DNA of 11,409 nt from Betaproteobacteria bacterium SG8_40 (GCA_001304425.1 LJTS01000053.1:1-11409), one strand, 5' to 3'. Positions 1-7,219 are shown, numbered from the stretch's first letter. A program made the numbers and translations. Notes: generated by a model from the letters alone, not told the origin.

Positions 1-870
1 CGCAACACCGAACATGATGCTGCCGAGCACTGCCGTTATCAGGAAAGCCAGCGGAAAGAAAGACGTTGCCAGCATCTTGAATACTTCGAGCCGCGGGACG
101 TTGAGTTCCTCCGCCGGCAGCTTGGGGGCAAGCTTCGGATTAATAGTCGCTCTGAGGATGACGTAGCCGACGTACATGCTCGACAACATCAATCCAGGGA
201 TGATTGCACCCATGTACAACTGCACGACCGAAACGCCGGCAGTGGCGCCATAGAGAATGAGCAGTACGCTGGGCGGAATCAGAATGCCCAGGCACCCGCC
301 TGCTGCGATGGACCCGGCCGAGAGCTTGATGTCGTAACCTGCCTTGAGCATGGGTGGCAGCACCAGCAAACCCATCAGCGTCACTGTTGCACCGATAATG
401 CCGGTGGCAGCAGCAAACACCGCGCAGGTGAGGATCGTCGCCACCGCCAGCGCAGCCGGCACCTTCGACATCGACAGCTCCAGGCTTCGGAACAAGCGGT
501 CGATAATTCCAGACCGCTCGACGATATACCCCATGAAGATGAACAGCGGCACGGCGATGATGACATCGAGCGTCATCACACCATAGGTACGCAACACCAT
601 GTTGTCGAAAACGGGATTGTCGAGCAGCGATACGCCGGGCCGGTAGAAGGCCACCACCCCAAATATGATGCCCAGTCCGATCAGCGTAAACGCAATCGGG
701 AAACCCAGCAGGATGGATGCGATGATGACGCCCAACATCACCATCCCGAGGTGCTCATGAGTGATCTGCGAAGGAGGCGGCAGGAACAGGATATAGCCGA
801 GCGCGATGAGAGCGATGATGCCGAAGCCGATGGTGCGCGCTTCGAACTTGAGGAATTTCGACCAGTTCAT
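1..870 (-). CDS. dctM: TRAP transporter large permease (DctM family), C-terminus cut by window edge
   Basis: This is the large, ion-coupled membrane subunit of a TRAP transporter. It moves an organic acid across the inner membrane together with sodium and is fed by the DctP binding protein. The first 290 residues are visible, read from ATG at 870 with no stop before base 1; the family usually has well over 400, so roughly the last third or more lies outside the window. The translation is strongly hydrophobic, with several membrane segments. It contains the typical DctM stretch AAATGIIGATV near residue 155 and the family signature GILIPPSVLLILYG near 195-208. The ATG overlaps the dctQ stop by 4 nt (ATGA), and a GGAG-rich ribosome site (GGAGAAAGGAG) lies just upstream inside dctQ, which fixes the start and suggests coupled translation. 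The substrate cannot be read from this subunit. Confidence 0.95.
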   Translation of the reverse strand, partial: MNWSKFLKFEARTIGFGIIALIALGYILFLPPPSQITHEHLGMVMLGVIIASILLGFPIAFTLIGLGIIFGVVAFYRPGVSLLDNPVFDNMVLRTYGVMTLDVIIAVPLFIFMGYIVERSGIIDRLFRSLELSMSKVPAALAVATILTCAVFAAATGIIGATVTLMGLLVLPPMLKAGYDIKLSAGSIAAGGCLGILIPPSVLLILYGATAGVSVVQLYMGAIIPGLMLSSMYVGYVILRATINPKLAPKLPAEELNVPRLEVFKMLATSFFPLAFLITAVLGSIMFGVA

Positions 871-1460
871 GGCTTCGCTCCTTTCTCCGGGGCACCCCCG
901 GTGAGCAGTTCCTTGATCTGGTCGATGTCTTCTTCCTCGACATCATGCAAACGCTGTGGCCATTCGCCGGTGCGTATGCAGAACACGCAGCGGATGATCT
1001 CGGCAAAGCCCTGAAGCAACAGCAGCCCGCCGGCAATCGGGATGAACATCTTGTACGGATACACGGGAACACCGGAAGAGGTCACGCTCGATACTTCCTT
1101 CATTGACCAGGAGGCCTGCGTGAACTCGATACCGGCATAGACCAGAGCCGCAATCCCGGGAATGAAGAACAGCATGTACAAGACGAGGTCAAACCAGGCC
1201 TGGGTTTTCGGCTGGAGCGTGCGATAGACCATGTCCGCGCGCACATGCCCGTTGCGCGACAACGTATAAGCCCCGCCCATCATGAACAACAACCCGTACA
1301 GGATGTAGGCCACGTCGAATACCCACTGGTTCGGCGCATTCAGCACGTACCGCAGCGTAACGTCAAAACACACGAGCAGGGTCAGCATGACCACTGTCCA
1401 TGCGAACAACTTGCCGGACCATGCACTGATCCGGTCAATCATGAACAAATAGCGATTCAC
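867..1460 (-). CDS. dctQ: TRAP transporter small permease (DctQ family)
   Basis: This 197-residue, four-helix membrane protein is the small subunit that pairs with DctM in TRAP transporters. Hydrophobic segments lie near residues 18-38, 48-67, 92-112 and 138-160. The family-typical GHVRADMVY stretch (71-79) sits in the loop after the second helix. The C-terminal tail (about 165-197) is charged, with an acidic patch VEEEDID, and is a little longer than in many DctQ proteins. The start is a GTG (minus-strand reading of 1460-1458) preceded by AAGGA at a 6-nt spacing. No ATG gives the complete first helix. The stop overlaps the dctM start. The long tail and the SmoQ/TakQ-like composition agree with the alpha-keto-acid/lactate-type binding protein encoded upstream. 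Confidence 0.93.
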   Translation of the reverse strand: MNRYLFMIDRISAWSGKLFAWTVVMLTLLVCFDVTLRYVLNAPNQWVFDVAYILYGLLFMMGGAYTLSRNGHVRADMVYRTLQPKTQAWFDLVLYMLFFIPGIAALVYAGIEFTQASWSMKEVSSVTSSGVPVYPYKMFIPIAGGLLLLQGFAEIIRCVFCIRTGEWPQRLHDVEEEDIDQIKELLTGGAPEKGAKP

Positions 1461-1591
1461 GGCGATTCCTTATTGTGAACGCGGGCGGCCAGCTTTCGTG
1501 AAAACCCGGCGGCCCGGCAATCCGCTTGTCACCCCGTCAAGCCGCCACGGCGCCGGACTGGCCGGCACCCCGACAGCCTGCGCTTCAAGTC
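1461..1591 (-). other. GC-rich dctP-dctQ spacer with short inverted repeats
   Basis: This 131-bp gap is much longer than any other junction in either operon and holds no plausible gene. Two short perfect inverted repeats are visible: GCTTG/CAAGC (1524-1528 with 1538-1542) and GCCGG/CCGGC (1552-1556 with 1562-1566). No T-run follows either of them in the dctQ direction, so this is not a clear terminator. In many binding-protein-dependent transport operons a stem-loop here protects the upstream message, so that the binding protein is made in excess over the permease. That role is inferred and the stems are short. Confidence 0.3.
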
Positions 1592-2788
1592 TCAGGCGAA
1601 GTAGTGATTGAACGCCTGCTGCGGCTCAAGAATGAACTTCGTCCGATAGCCCATTACCCGCTTCATGTAAGCCCTTTGTGATTCGATGACTTTCATGAAG
1701 AACGGATTCTCTGCGCCCTTTTCCTCGATGATCTGGTCCCAGGCGTCGAGTTGAAGTTCCAGAACGTCGGTCGGCGTCTCGATGAACTTGACGCCGTGCT
1801 TGTCACGCAGTTCTTCGTAAGCCTTCGAATAGACTTCCATCGTGCGCCAGTACATCTGGCTGTTGGCGGCCTTCACCGCGACACGCCAGATGGAACGGTA
1901 CTGCTCGGGGAAGCCTTCCCAGACCTTGCGATTGATAAGGACTTCCAGGAACTCTGCCGGCTGGTGATTGCTCTTCACCATGCAGATCTTGGTCACATCC
2001 GGAAAACCCAGCGCCATGTCGGAGGCCGGGTTGTTGTACTCGGCGGCGTCGATCACGCCGCGTTCGAGTGCCGGCACGATCTCGCCACCGGGAAGGGCTA
2101 CTACGGACGCGCCCATATTCTTGAACACGTCAATTGACAATCCGACGGTACGATACTTCACACCCTTGAACTGCTCGGCCGACTTGATTTCCTTCTTGAA
2201 CCACCCGAGCGGCTGTGTCGGCATCGGCCCGTAGGCGAGAGGCACCACGTCGAGTTGCAGCAGATCGCGATAGATCTCCTCGTACAATTCCTTACCGCCG
2301 CCGTATTCCATCCATCCCAGCATGGTGTTGGCATCGTGTCCCCACGCCGGGCCGGTACCAAACAGCGACAACGCACTGTTCTTGCCGTACCAGAAGGCCG
2401 GAACCGCCTGACTGCCGTCCAGGATGCCCTTGTGAACCGCATCGGCCTGATCGAACGCGCCGACAACGGCTCCCGCCGGCAACATCTCCACCGTCATGCG
2501 CCCGTCGGACAGCTGCTCGACAAAGGTGAAGACCTCGGTGGCGATTTCGAAAATGGGATCCTTCGGCGAGAACGCTCCCTGGAACTTGAGTTTGATCGTG
2601 GGCAGATTGCTGTCGCCCGCGCCGCCGCCGGAGGCGGCTTGCTTCTGGTCGCTGTTTCCGCCGACGCCACAGCCGGACAGCGCGGCCAGCGTGGCTGCGC
2701 CGCCGACTGCCGCCGCACCGCTCAGGAATCGTCTGCGTGAACCGGCCTGTTCATTGATGCGCTGTTCGGCGCCCTGCTTTGTGGTCAT
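1592..2788 (-). CDS. dctP: TRAP transporter substrate-binding protein, Tat-type lipoprotein, lactate/alpha-keto-acid-like
   Basis: This 398-residue extracytoplasmic solute receptor captures an organic acid and hands it to DctQM. The N-terminus has a twin-arginine motif SRRRFL (17-22), a hydrophobic stretch and a lipobox LSGC ending at Cys40. It therefore looks Tat-exported and lipid-anchored, followed by a Gly/Ser/Ala-rich linker to about residue 60. The mature part has TRAP receptor landmarks: QPLGWFKKEI (192-201), KYRT with the conserved carboxylate-binding Arg213, LPGGEIVPALERGVIDAAEY (232-251) and a C-terminal SQRAYMKRV helix. These match the TakP / lactate-binding branch best; Tyr251 stands where TakP-type proteins often have Trp. 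The start at 2788 is set by a strong AAGGAGGAG ribosome site 8 nt upstream; the open frame continues a further 186 codons upstream, but that part is low-complexity and has no family character. The true substrate is unproven. Confidence 0.93.
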   Translation of the reverse strand: MTTKQGAEQRINEQAGSRRRFLSGAAAVGGAATLAALSGCGVGGNSDQKQAASGGGAGDSNLPTIKLKFQGAFSPKDPIFEIATEVFTFVEQLSDGRMTVEMLPAGAVVGAFDQADAVHKGILDGSQAVPAFWYGKNSALSLFGTGPAWGHDANTMLGWMEYGGGKELYEEIYRDLLQLDVVPLAYGPMPTQPLGWFKKEIKSAEQFKGVKYRTVGLSIDVFKNMGASVVALPGGEIVPALERGVIDAAEYNNPASDMALGFPDVTKICMVKSNHQPAEFLEVLINRKVWEGFPEQYRSIWRVAVKAANSQMYWRTMEVYSKAYEELRDKHGVKFIETPTDVLELQLDAWDQIIEEKGAENPFFMKVIESQRAYMKRVMGYRTKFILEPQQAFNHYFA

Positions 2789-2825
2789 AACCAACTCCTC
2801 CTTACAATGTTTCTGTTTTTCTGAA

Positions 2826-2840
2826 GCGACCAGGGGTCGC
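2826..2840. repeat. Perfect 6-bp inverted repeat in the dctP leader
   Basis: GCGACC and GGTCGC are separated by only 3 bases, so they would form a tight hairpin in the dctP 5' leader, about 20 nt upstream of the ribosome site. The next bases include CCCGGG at 2840-2845, repeated at 2861-2866, which could pair to make a competing structure. It could affect message stability or be a chance feature of GC-rich DNA. No riboswitch family was recognised. Confidence 0.3.
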
Positions 2841-2988
2841 CCGGGTTTTCGCGCTCGCGCCCCGGGATGGCGACGGCCGGCACCCTGTCGAGCCGGCTTA
2901 CGTTTGCGACTGCCGCCCGAGTTACCGCCCGTCGAGAGCGGCCCATCGCATTGCCGCACGGACCTCTTTAATTTTGGCGCAAGGGGAG

Positions 2989-3026
2989 ATTGTATTGGGG
3001 AATCATGCCCCGAAGCCACTTTTTTT
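2989..3026 (-). promoter_or_regulatory. Candidate leftward promoter for dctPQM with inverted repeat in the spacer
   Basis: Read on the minus strand there is an A7 tract (3020-3026), a poor -35 candidate TGGCTT (3018-3013), an 18-nt spacer and a good -10 candidate TACAAT (2994-2989, five of six consensus bases). The A-tract sits where an UP element would lie. The spacer contains the inverted repeat GGGGCATGATTCCCC (3011-2997), a plausible operator position. Predicted transcription would begin near 2982, giving a leader of about 190 nt. The weak -35 is the main doubt; activator-dependent use is possible. Confidence 0.3.
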
Positions 3027-3147
3027 GGTTCCGGACGCGGAGAATGCCACGGCTGACACCGCTCGGCATTCCGGAAACAGGCCACGTCACCCGCTTGAAA
3101 ACCAGCCAAGACAACAGTATGACGGTCCTGTCCGGCGGGTCCCGTGC

Positions 3148-3176
3148 TTGTCCGCCCTCGACGCAGCCGATAGAAT
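3148..3176 (+). promoter_or_regulatory. Candidate sigma70 promoter for the mnh operon
   Basis: TTGTCC (3148-3153, four of six consensus -35 bases) is followed after exactly 17 nt by TAGAAT (3171-3176, five of six -10 bases). Transcription would begin near 3183, leaving a leader of about 75 nt before the mnhE GTG at 3258. It is the best-spaced promoter-like pair I found in the divergent region and lies at the expected distance from the first gene of the operon. Confidence 0.55.
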
Positions 3177-3257
3177 CTGCCGTTTGCCAGGCGCTGCGTC
3201 CGCAAATACATTCGGCGCACCGGCAAGGAAATCCAGTTCCGAACCCAGGGGGGAGGC

Positions 3258-3734
3258 GTGCGCCTCGTCAGTACATTTCTCGTTCTCTTTGCCTTTTGGC
3301 TGCTGCTTTCGGGTTTTTTCACCGCATTCCTGATGCTGGCGGGCATTGGTTCCGCCCTCGCCGTCGTGCTTTTCGCGCGCAGGATGGACGTTGTCGATCA
3401 TGAAGGCCATCCGATTCACCTTGCACCACGGGCGTTGCTCGTGTATTGGCCATGGCTGGCAAAGGAAATCGTCAAATCGGCGTGCACGGTCGCGAGCATT
3501 ATCATCCGCCCGTCGCTGCCGATCAGCCCGACCCTGGTACGGGTGCGCGCAACGCAGAAATCGGATGTCGGGCGCACCACGTTCGCCAACTCGATCACCT
3601 TGACGCCGGGCACCTTGTCAGTGGAAGTGGGTGAAAACGAGTTTCTGGTCCATGCCTTGACCCGGGAGGGCGCGAACGAGCTTGCCGCCGGAGACATGGA
3701 CCGGCGCGTCACCGCCTTCGAACGCAGCCTCTAG
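3258..3734 (+). CDS. mnhE: Mrp/Mnh cation-proton antiporter subunit E
   Basis: This 158-residue membrane subunit is MrpE/MnhE-like (equivalent to MbhA), a peripheral part of the multi-subunit cation/proton antiporter. Two or three hydrophobic segments fill residues 4-40, followed by the conserved YWPWLAKEIVKSACTVA (63-79). The soluble C-terminal half carries the family stretch FANSITLTPGTLSVEV (109-124) and FLVHAL (129-134). Length is normal for the family. The start is GTG, with a G-rich AGGGGGGAGG ribosome site directly upstream; the first residues MRLVSTFLVL match where family members normally begin. It is the first gene of the operon, 75 nt after a promoter candidate, and ends 12 nt before mnhF, the only non-overlapping gap among the first genes. 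Confidence 0.93.
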   Translation: MRLVSTFLVLFAFWLLLSGFFTAFLMLAGIGSALAVVLFARRMDVVDHEGHPIHLAPRALLVYWPWLAKEIVKSACTVASIIIRPSLPISPTLVRVRATQKSDVGRTTFANSITLTPGTLSVEVGENEFLVHALTREGANELAAGDMDRRVTAFERSL

Positions 3735-3746
3735 TGTCCCGCCGCG

Positions 3747-4055
3747 ATGTTTGAAACCGCCTGCTTTGCACTGTTGCTGACCCTGGTTGGCGCCATTTCC
3801 CGCGCATTGCTCGGGCCAACCGTGTTTGACCGGACCCAGGCGGTAAATACGGTGGGAACCACCGCAATGCTGCTGCTGGCGGCGGTCGGCTTCCTGACGG
3901 ACCGGCCGGATTTCCTCGATATCGCCATCATTTACGGATTGCTCAACGTCATCGGGACGATCGCAGTACTGAAATTCTTCCAGCACGGCGATCTCGGGGA
4001 TCCGGGTACCGCGCCCGAAGACACCGGCGACAGGCTCGAAAAGGAGTTGCGTTGA
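3747..4055 (+). CDS. mnhF: Mrp/Mnh antiporter subunit F
   Basis: This 102-residue, three-helix MrpF/MnhF protein is equivalent to MbhB in membrane-bound hydrogenase. The family hallmark GPTVFDR (23-29) after the first helix and DIAIIYGLLNVIGTIAVLKF (58-77) in the third helix are both present. The C-terminal tail after about residue 80 is charged and about 20 residues longer than in many homologues. No clear ribosome site is visible before the ATG, so translation may depend on the ribosomes leaving mnhE 12 nt upstream. Its stop shares bases with the mnhG start (TTGA). Confidence 0.93.
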   Translation: MFETACFALLLTLVGAISRALLGPTVFDRTQAVNTVGTTAMLLLAAVGFLTDRPDFLDIAIIYGLLNVIGTIAVLKFFQHGDLGDPGTAPEDTGDRLEKELR

Positions 4056-4405
4056 ACCCTGATTCCGTCATCGATGCCGCAAGCTGGATTCTGATCGTGC
4101 TTGGAAGCGGTTTCTGCGTCATCGGCGCGCTGGGCTTGTTGCGCATGCCCGACTTCTATACACGCATGCATGCGGCCAGCCTGGTCGACACGCTCGGCGC
4201 CTGGCTGCTGTTGCTCGGAATGATGCTGCAGGCCGGGTTTTCCCTGGTTACGGTCAAGCTGATTTTCGTCGCCATGTTGCTCTTTTTTACCGGCCCGACC
4301 GCCACTCACGCTCTGGCCCGTGCGGCACGGGCACGCGGCCTGGAACCGATGGCCAAAGACAATCCCGAAAGCGGCCAGACAGACGAGCGGCAGACCCCGT
4401 CATGA
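4052..4405 (+). CDS. mnhG: Mrp/Mnh antiporter subunit G
   Basis: This 117-residue, three-helix MrpG/MnhG subunit is equivalent to MbhC. The diagnostic GLLRMPDFYTRMHAAS (28-43) and SLVDTLGA (43-50) are intact, as is GPTATHALARAA (81-92) at the end of the third helix. The remaining tail to 117 is hydrophilic and variable. The start is an uncommon TTG at 4052, supported by AAGGAG five bases upstream, by a 4-nt TTGA overlap with the mnhF stop and by a full-length first helix. No ATG or GTG gives a complete protein. Its own stop overlaps the next start as ATGA. Confidence 0.93.
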   Translation: MNPDSVIDAASWILIVLGSGFCVIGALGLLRMPDFYTRMHAASLVDTLGAWLLLLGMMLQAGFSLVTVKLIFVAMLLFFTGPTATHALARAARARGLEPMAKDNPESGQTDERQTPS

Positions 4406-4953
4406 CAACGACGCTGATCAATACGGCTCTTCTGTTGATGATGGCGGCGACCGTGATCGGCATCGTCAGGTTACGCAACCTGTTCGCCGTTGTCATTCTC
4501 GGAAGCTTGTACAGCTTCCTGATGGCAACGATTTTTCTCGTCCTGGATGCGGTCGACGTTTCGATGACCGAGGCCGCGGTTGGCGCAGGCGTCACGACCG
4601 TTTTGCTGTTGAGCACCTTGTATCTGACGAAGAGCGAAGAAGCCAAACCGAGCCACACCCCGATCTTGCCACTTGCGGTCGCTCTGGTGACCGGCGGATT
4701 GCTGGTTTATGGAACTTTGGGGCTGCCCGAGTTCGGCTCGCCAGACAGCGTTATTCATCAGCATGTCGCGCCGCGTTATCTCGAGCAAGGGCCGGAAGAA
4801 ACCGGCGTGCCAAACGTCGTCACTGCAGTGCTGGCCAGCTATCGGGGCTTCGACACACTGGGAGAAGTGACCGTTGTCTTTACCGGTGGCATTGGCGTCA
4901 TCGTACTGCTGCGCCGCCGCTGGCGCGCCGATCGCACCAGGGACCACAAATAG
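4402..4953 (+). CDS. MbhD/MbhE-type (DUF4040) subunit, stand-alone equivalent of the MrpA C-terminus
   Basis: This 183-residue membrane protein is often annotated as antiporter subunit B or DUF4040. Residues 1-78 form an MbhD-like domain, related to NuoJ, with DVSMTEAAVGAG (52-63) containing the conserved helix Glu57. Residues about 86-171 form an MbhE-like domain with NVVTAVLASYRGFDTLGE (138-155), which contains Glu155 and the family RGFDTLGE motif. In canonical Mrp operons these two domains are fused to the C-terminus of MrpA; in archaeal Mbh they are separate proteins. Here they are one independent gene placed between G and B, as in Mbh-like operons. It overlaps mnhG by 4 nt and directly abuts mnhB (TAG then ATG). 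The assignment is firm at family level; its exact ion-path role is inferred from Mrp and Mbh structures. Confidence 0.9.
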   Translation: MTTTLINTALLLMMAATVIGIVRLRNLFAVVILGSLYSFLMATIFLVLDAVDVSMTEAAVGAGVTTVLLLSTLYLTKSEEAKPSHTPILPLAVALVTGGLLVYGTLGLPEFGSPDSVIHQHVAPRYLEQGPEETGVPNVVTAVLASYRGFDTLGEVTVVFTGGIGVIVLLRRRWRADRTRDHK

Positions 4954-5388
4954 ATGCGTGGATACCTGGTACTTCGCGTCATTGCGAAATTGCTCATCCC
5001 GTTCATCCTCGTGTTCGGCTTGTACGTCCAGTTCCACGGCGACTTCGGTCCCGGAGGAGGATTCCAGGCCGGAGTCATTGTCGCCGCCGCCATCATTTTC
5101 CATGCGCTGATATACGGCTTGCCGCGAACGCGCCTGGTTGTGCCCGAATGGGTGGTGGAAACACTGGTTGCCGCCGGACTGTTGCTGTATATCGCCGTTG
5201 GCATCGCCAGCATGTTGATGGGCGGCGGGTTTCTCGACTATTCGGTTCTGATGCATGACCCGGTGCACGGCCAGCACCGCGGAATCCTGCTGGTCGAGCT
5301 TGGCGTCGGCATCAGCGTAGCCGGCGTCATGTTGATGATCTTTTACATGTTCGCGGGCCGCAGCCGCACACCGGACAGCGAGAAATGA
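4954..5388 (+). CDS. mnhB: Mrp/Mnh antiporter subunit B
   Basis: This 144-residue MnhB-domain membrane protein (MrpB; MbhF equivalent) has four predicted helices. The family signature HGDFGPGGGFQAG is at 28-40, with EWVVETLVAAGLLLYIAVG (65-83) and HRGILLVELGVGISVAG (108-124) further along. The start codon follows the previous stop with no spacer, and the upstream bases GACCACAAATAG contain no strong ribosome site, so it is probably translated by ribosomes finishing the preceding gene. Its stop overlaps the mnhC start (ATGA). Confidence 0.93.
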   Translation: MRGYLVLRVIAKLLIPFILVFGLYVQFHGDFGPGGGFQAGVIVAAAIIFHALIYGLPRTRLVVPEWVVETLVAAGLLLYIAVGIASMLMGGGFLDYSVLMHDPVHGQHRGILLVELGVGISVAGVMLMIFYMFAGRSRTPDSEK

Positions 5389-5741
5389 ACGCGCTGGACC
5401 TCATCAATTACTGGATCGCGATGATGCTGCTGGTGACGGGTCTGTATATCGTCATCGCTCGCGGCAATCTGGTAAAAAAACTGGTCGGACTGAGTATATT
5501 CCAGACCTCCGTTTACCTGATCTATATTTCGCCGAGCAAGATCATTGGCGGAACGGCGCCGATCATCGCACCCGGAGTGGAGTTGTATTCCAATCCCTTG
5601 CCGCATGTGTTGATACTGACGGCGATCGTTGTCGGCGTCGCGACGATCGCGCTCGGCCTGGCTCTGGTAGTGCGTATCCACGAAGCGTACGGCACGATCG
5701 AGGAAGATGAGATACACGCACAGGACCAGGACGGCGAATGA
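5385..5741 (+). CDS. mnhC: Mrp/Mnh antiporter subunit C (NuoK-like)
   Basis: This 118-residue, three-helix protein is related to NuoK of complex I and to MbhG. It lies next to the D-type subunit in the antiporter and links it to the rest of the membrane arm. The third helix contains NPLPHVLILTAIVVGVATIA (70-89), the most conserved MnhC segment, followed by VVRIHEAYGTIEEDE (95-109) in the acidic tail. Length is normal. It overlaps mnhB by 4 nt at its start and the first antiporter-like subunit by 4 nt at its end. Confidence 0.93.
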   Translation: MNALDLINYWIAMMLLVTGLYIVIARGNLVKKLVGLSIFQTSVYLIYISPSKIIGGTAPIIAPGVELYSNPLPHVLILTAIVVGVATIALGLALVVRIHEAYGTIEEDEIHAQDQDGE

Positions 5742-7219
5742 TTGAGAGCAATTTGCCGGCACTGCAAGTCGTGCTGCCGCTGGTCGCCGCCCCCCTGTGC
5801 GTATTGCTGCGACGGGGCAGTCTGGCATGGCTGGTCACCTGGTCGGCAACATGGGCGACAGCCGCCATCTCCATCGCGATTCTTCTCAGGGTACTCGATG
5901 CCGGCACCATCTCGTACACCTTCGGCGGCTGGGAGCCGCCCTGGGGGATCGAATACCGTGTCGACATCGTCAACGCCTTCGTTCTGGTTCTGGTGTCGGT
6001 CATCGGCGCGATCATCGTGCCTTACGCACGCCGCAGCGTCGGGGCCGAAATCCGCAGCGAGCAACATTATCTGTTCTGGGCCGCATACCTGCTTTGCCTG
6101 ACCGGATTGCTCGGCGTCGCGATCACCGGTGACGCCTTCAACGTGTTCGTGTTCCTCGAGATTTCGTCGCTGGCAACCTACATCCTGATTGCCTGCGGAC
6201 AGGACCGCCGTGCGCTGGTCGCCAGCTACCAGTATCTGATCATGGGCACGATAGGGGCGACATTCATCGTCATCGGCATCGGCCTGCTCTACCTGATGAC
6301 GGGAACGCTCAATCTGGCCGATATGGCGCAACGACTCAGCACAATGCCATTGCATCGCCCGCAACTGGCAGCGCTGGCATTTCTCACCGTCGGCATCTCA
6401 CTGAAACTGGCGCTGTTTCCCTTGCACCTCTGGCTTCCCAATGCCTATGCGTACGCGCCTTCGGTTTCCACTGCGTTCCTGTCCGCCACAGCGACCAAGG
6501 TTGCTGTCTACCTGCTGCTGCGTTTCAGCTATTCGGTATTCGGACAGTCGCACGTAATTGAGAACATCAGCGTGGAGGCGGTCATCCTTGCCCTGTCGGT
6601 GGCCGCGATCTTCACTGCCTCGCTGGTGGCGATTTTCCAGGATGACGTGAAACGCATGTTCGCCTACTCGAGCGTGGCACAGATTGGCTACATCACACTG
6701 GGAATCAGCCTGGCGAACCAGAACGGCCTCACCGGAGGCATTGTGCACATGTTCAATCACGCCGTCGCCAAAGGCGCGATTTTCATGTTGCTCGGATGCG
6801 TTGCACTGCAAATCGGACAGCCGCTAATGGCACAAATGGCGGGGCTCGCCAAGCGCATGCCAATGACTGCTGCCGGCCTGGTCGTTGGCGGACTCAGCCT
6901 GATTGGAGTTCCGGGCACGGTGGGATTCATCAGCAAGTGGTATCTGGTAGTGGCCGCCATCGAAAAAGGCTGGTGGTGGCTCGCCGCGCTGGTGCTGATC
7001 AGTTCGATGCTTGCCGCGATCTATGTCTGGCGGTTGATTGAAGTCTGTTACTTCCGCGAGCCATCGCCTGAATTGGAAGCCGCCGGTGAAGCGCCGCTGT
7101 CAATGCTGATTCCAGCGTGGGTTCTGGTAATCGGTTGCATCTACTTCGGCCTCGATGCCACGATGACTGCAGGCACCGCAGCGAGTGCCGCGCAATCGCT
7201 GCTGGAGGCTACGCGATGA
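5738..7219 (+). CDS. mnhD: Antiporter-like large subunit 1 (MnhD/NuoN-type)
   Basis: This 493-residue membrane protein of the NuoL/M/N proton-conducting family is of the MrpD type and is one of three such subunits in this operon. About 14 membrane segments are predicted. The ion-path residues are all present: Glu141 in FVFLEISSLATYIL, Lys223 in SLKLALFPLHLWLP, Lys254 in SATATKVAVYLLL, Lys345 in FNHAVAKGAIFML and Lys400 in GFISKWYL. The regulatory-type His230 (PLHLWLP) is also present. It begins as an ATGA overlap with mnhC and ends as an ATGA overlap with the second subunit. By analogy with Mrp structures it exchanges cations and protons. Position directly after mnhC supports its being the true MrpD/MbhH counterpart. 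Confidence 0.93.
   Translation: MIESNLPALQVVLPLVAAPLCVLLRRGSLAWLVTWSATWATAAISIAILLRVLDAGTISYTFGGWEPPWGIEYRVDIVNAFVLVLVSVIGAIIVPYARRSVGAEIRSEQHYLFWAAYLLCLTGLLGVAITGDAFNVFVFLEISSLATYILIACGQDRRALVASYQYLIMGTIGATFIVIGIGLLYLMTGTLNLADMAQRLSTMPLHRPQLAALAFLTVGISLKLALFPLHLWLPNAYAYAPSVSTAFLSATATKVAVYLLLRFSYSVFGQSHVIENISVEAVILALSVAAIFTASLVAIFQDDVKRMFAYSSVAQIGYITLGISLANQNGLTGGIVHMFNHAVAKGAIFMLLGCVALQIGQPLMAQMAGLAKRMPMTAAGLVVGGLSLIGVPGTVGFISKWYLVVAAIEKGWWWLAALVLISSMLAAIYVWRLIEVCYFREPSPELEAAGEAPLSMLIPAWVLVIGCIYFGLDATMTAGTAASAAQSLLEATR

Larger units (their letters stand above)
2789..3257. other. Divergent intergenic control region between the TRAP and Mnh operons
   Basis: This 469-bp stretch separates two operons transcribed away from each other. 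Open frames that cross it give Arg/Pro/Ser-rich translations without family character, and I see no convincing gene. It holds a good rightward promoter candidate (3148-3176), a weaker leftward promoter candidate overlapping a 15-bp inverted repeat (2989-3026), a perfect 6-bp hairpin in the dctP leader (2826-2840) and two CCCGGG copies (2840-2845, 2861-2866). The AT-rich patch around 2967-3026 stands out from the GC-rich surroundings. Confidence 0.6.

Noticed and set aside
2995..3026. Stem plus T7 tract as a rightward Rho-independent terminator
   Set aside because: The T-run is six or seven bases away from a stem with only four GC pairs, and no rightward gene ends upstream of it; it fits better as an A-tract and palindrome in a leftward promoter.
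2789..3346. Extension of the dctP frame by 186 codons to position 3346
   Set aside because: The upstream part is Arg/Pro/Lys-rich with no family character, overlaps mnhE, and the internal ATG at 2788 has a strong ribosome site and begins a textbook Tat lipoprotein signal.
4320..5258. Long 312-codon plus-strand frame across the DUF4040 and mnhB genes
   Set aside because: Arg-rich shadow of two clearly recognised genes, with no hydrophobic or domain structure.
5522..6364. 280-codon minus-strand frame opposite mnhC and mnhD
   Set aside because: Composition (Asp/Gln/His/Arg-rich) is that of an antisense shadow of high-GC coding DNA; the plus strand encodes recognised proteins here.
7117..7215. 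Extension of antiporter subunit 2 to position 7117
   Set aside because: It would overlap subunit 1 by about 100 nt with a Cys/Arg/His-rich peptide; ATG 7216 has GGAGG and the ATGA overlap.
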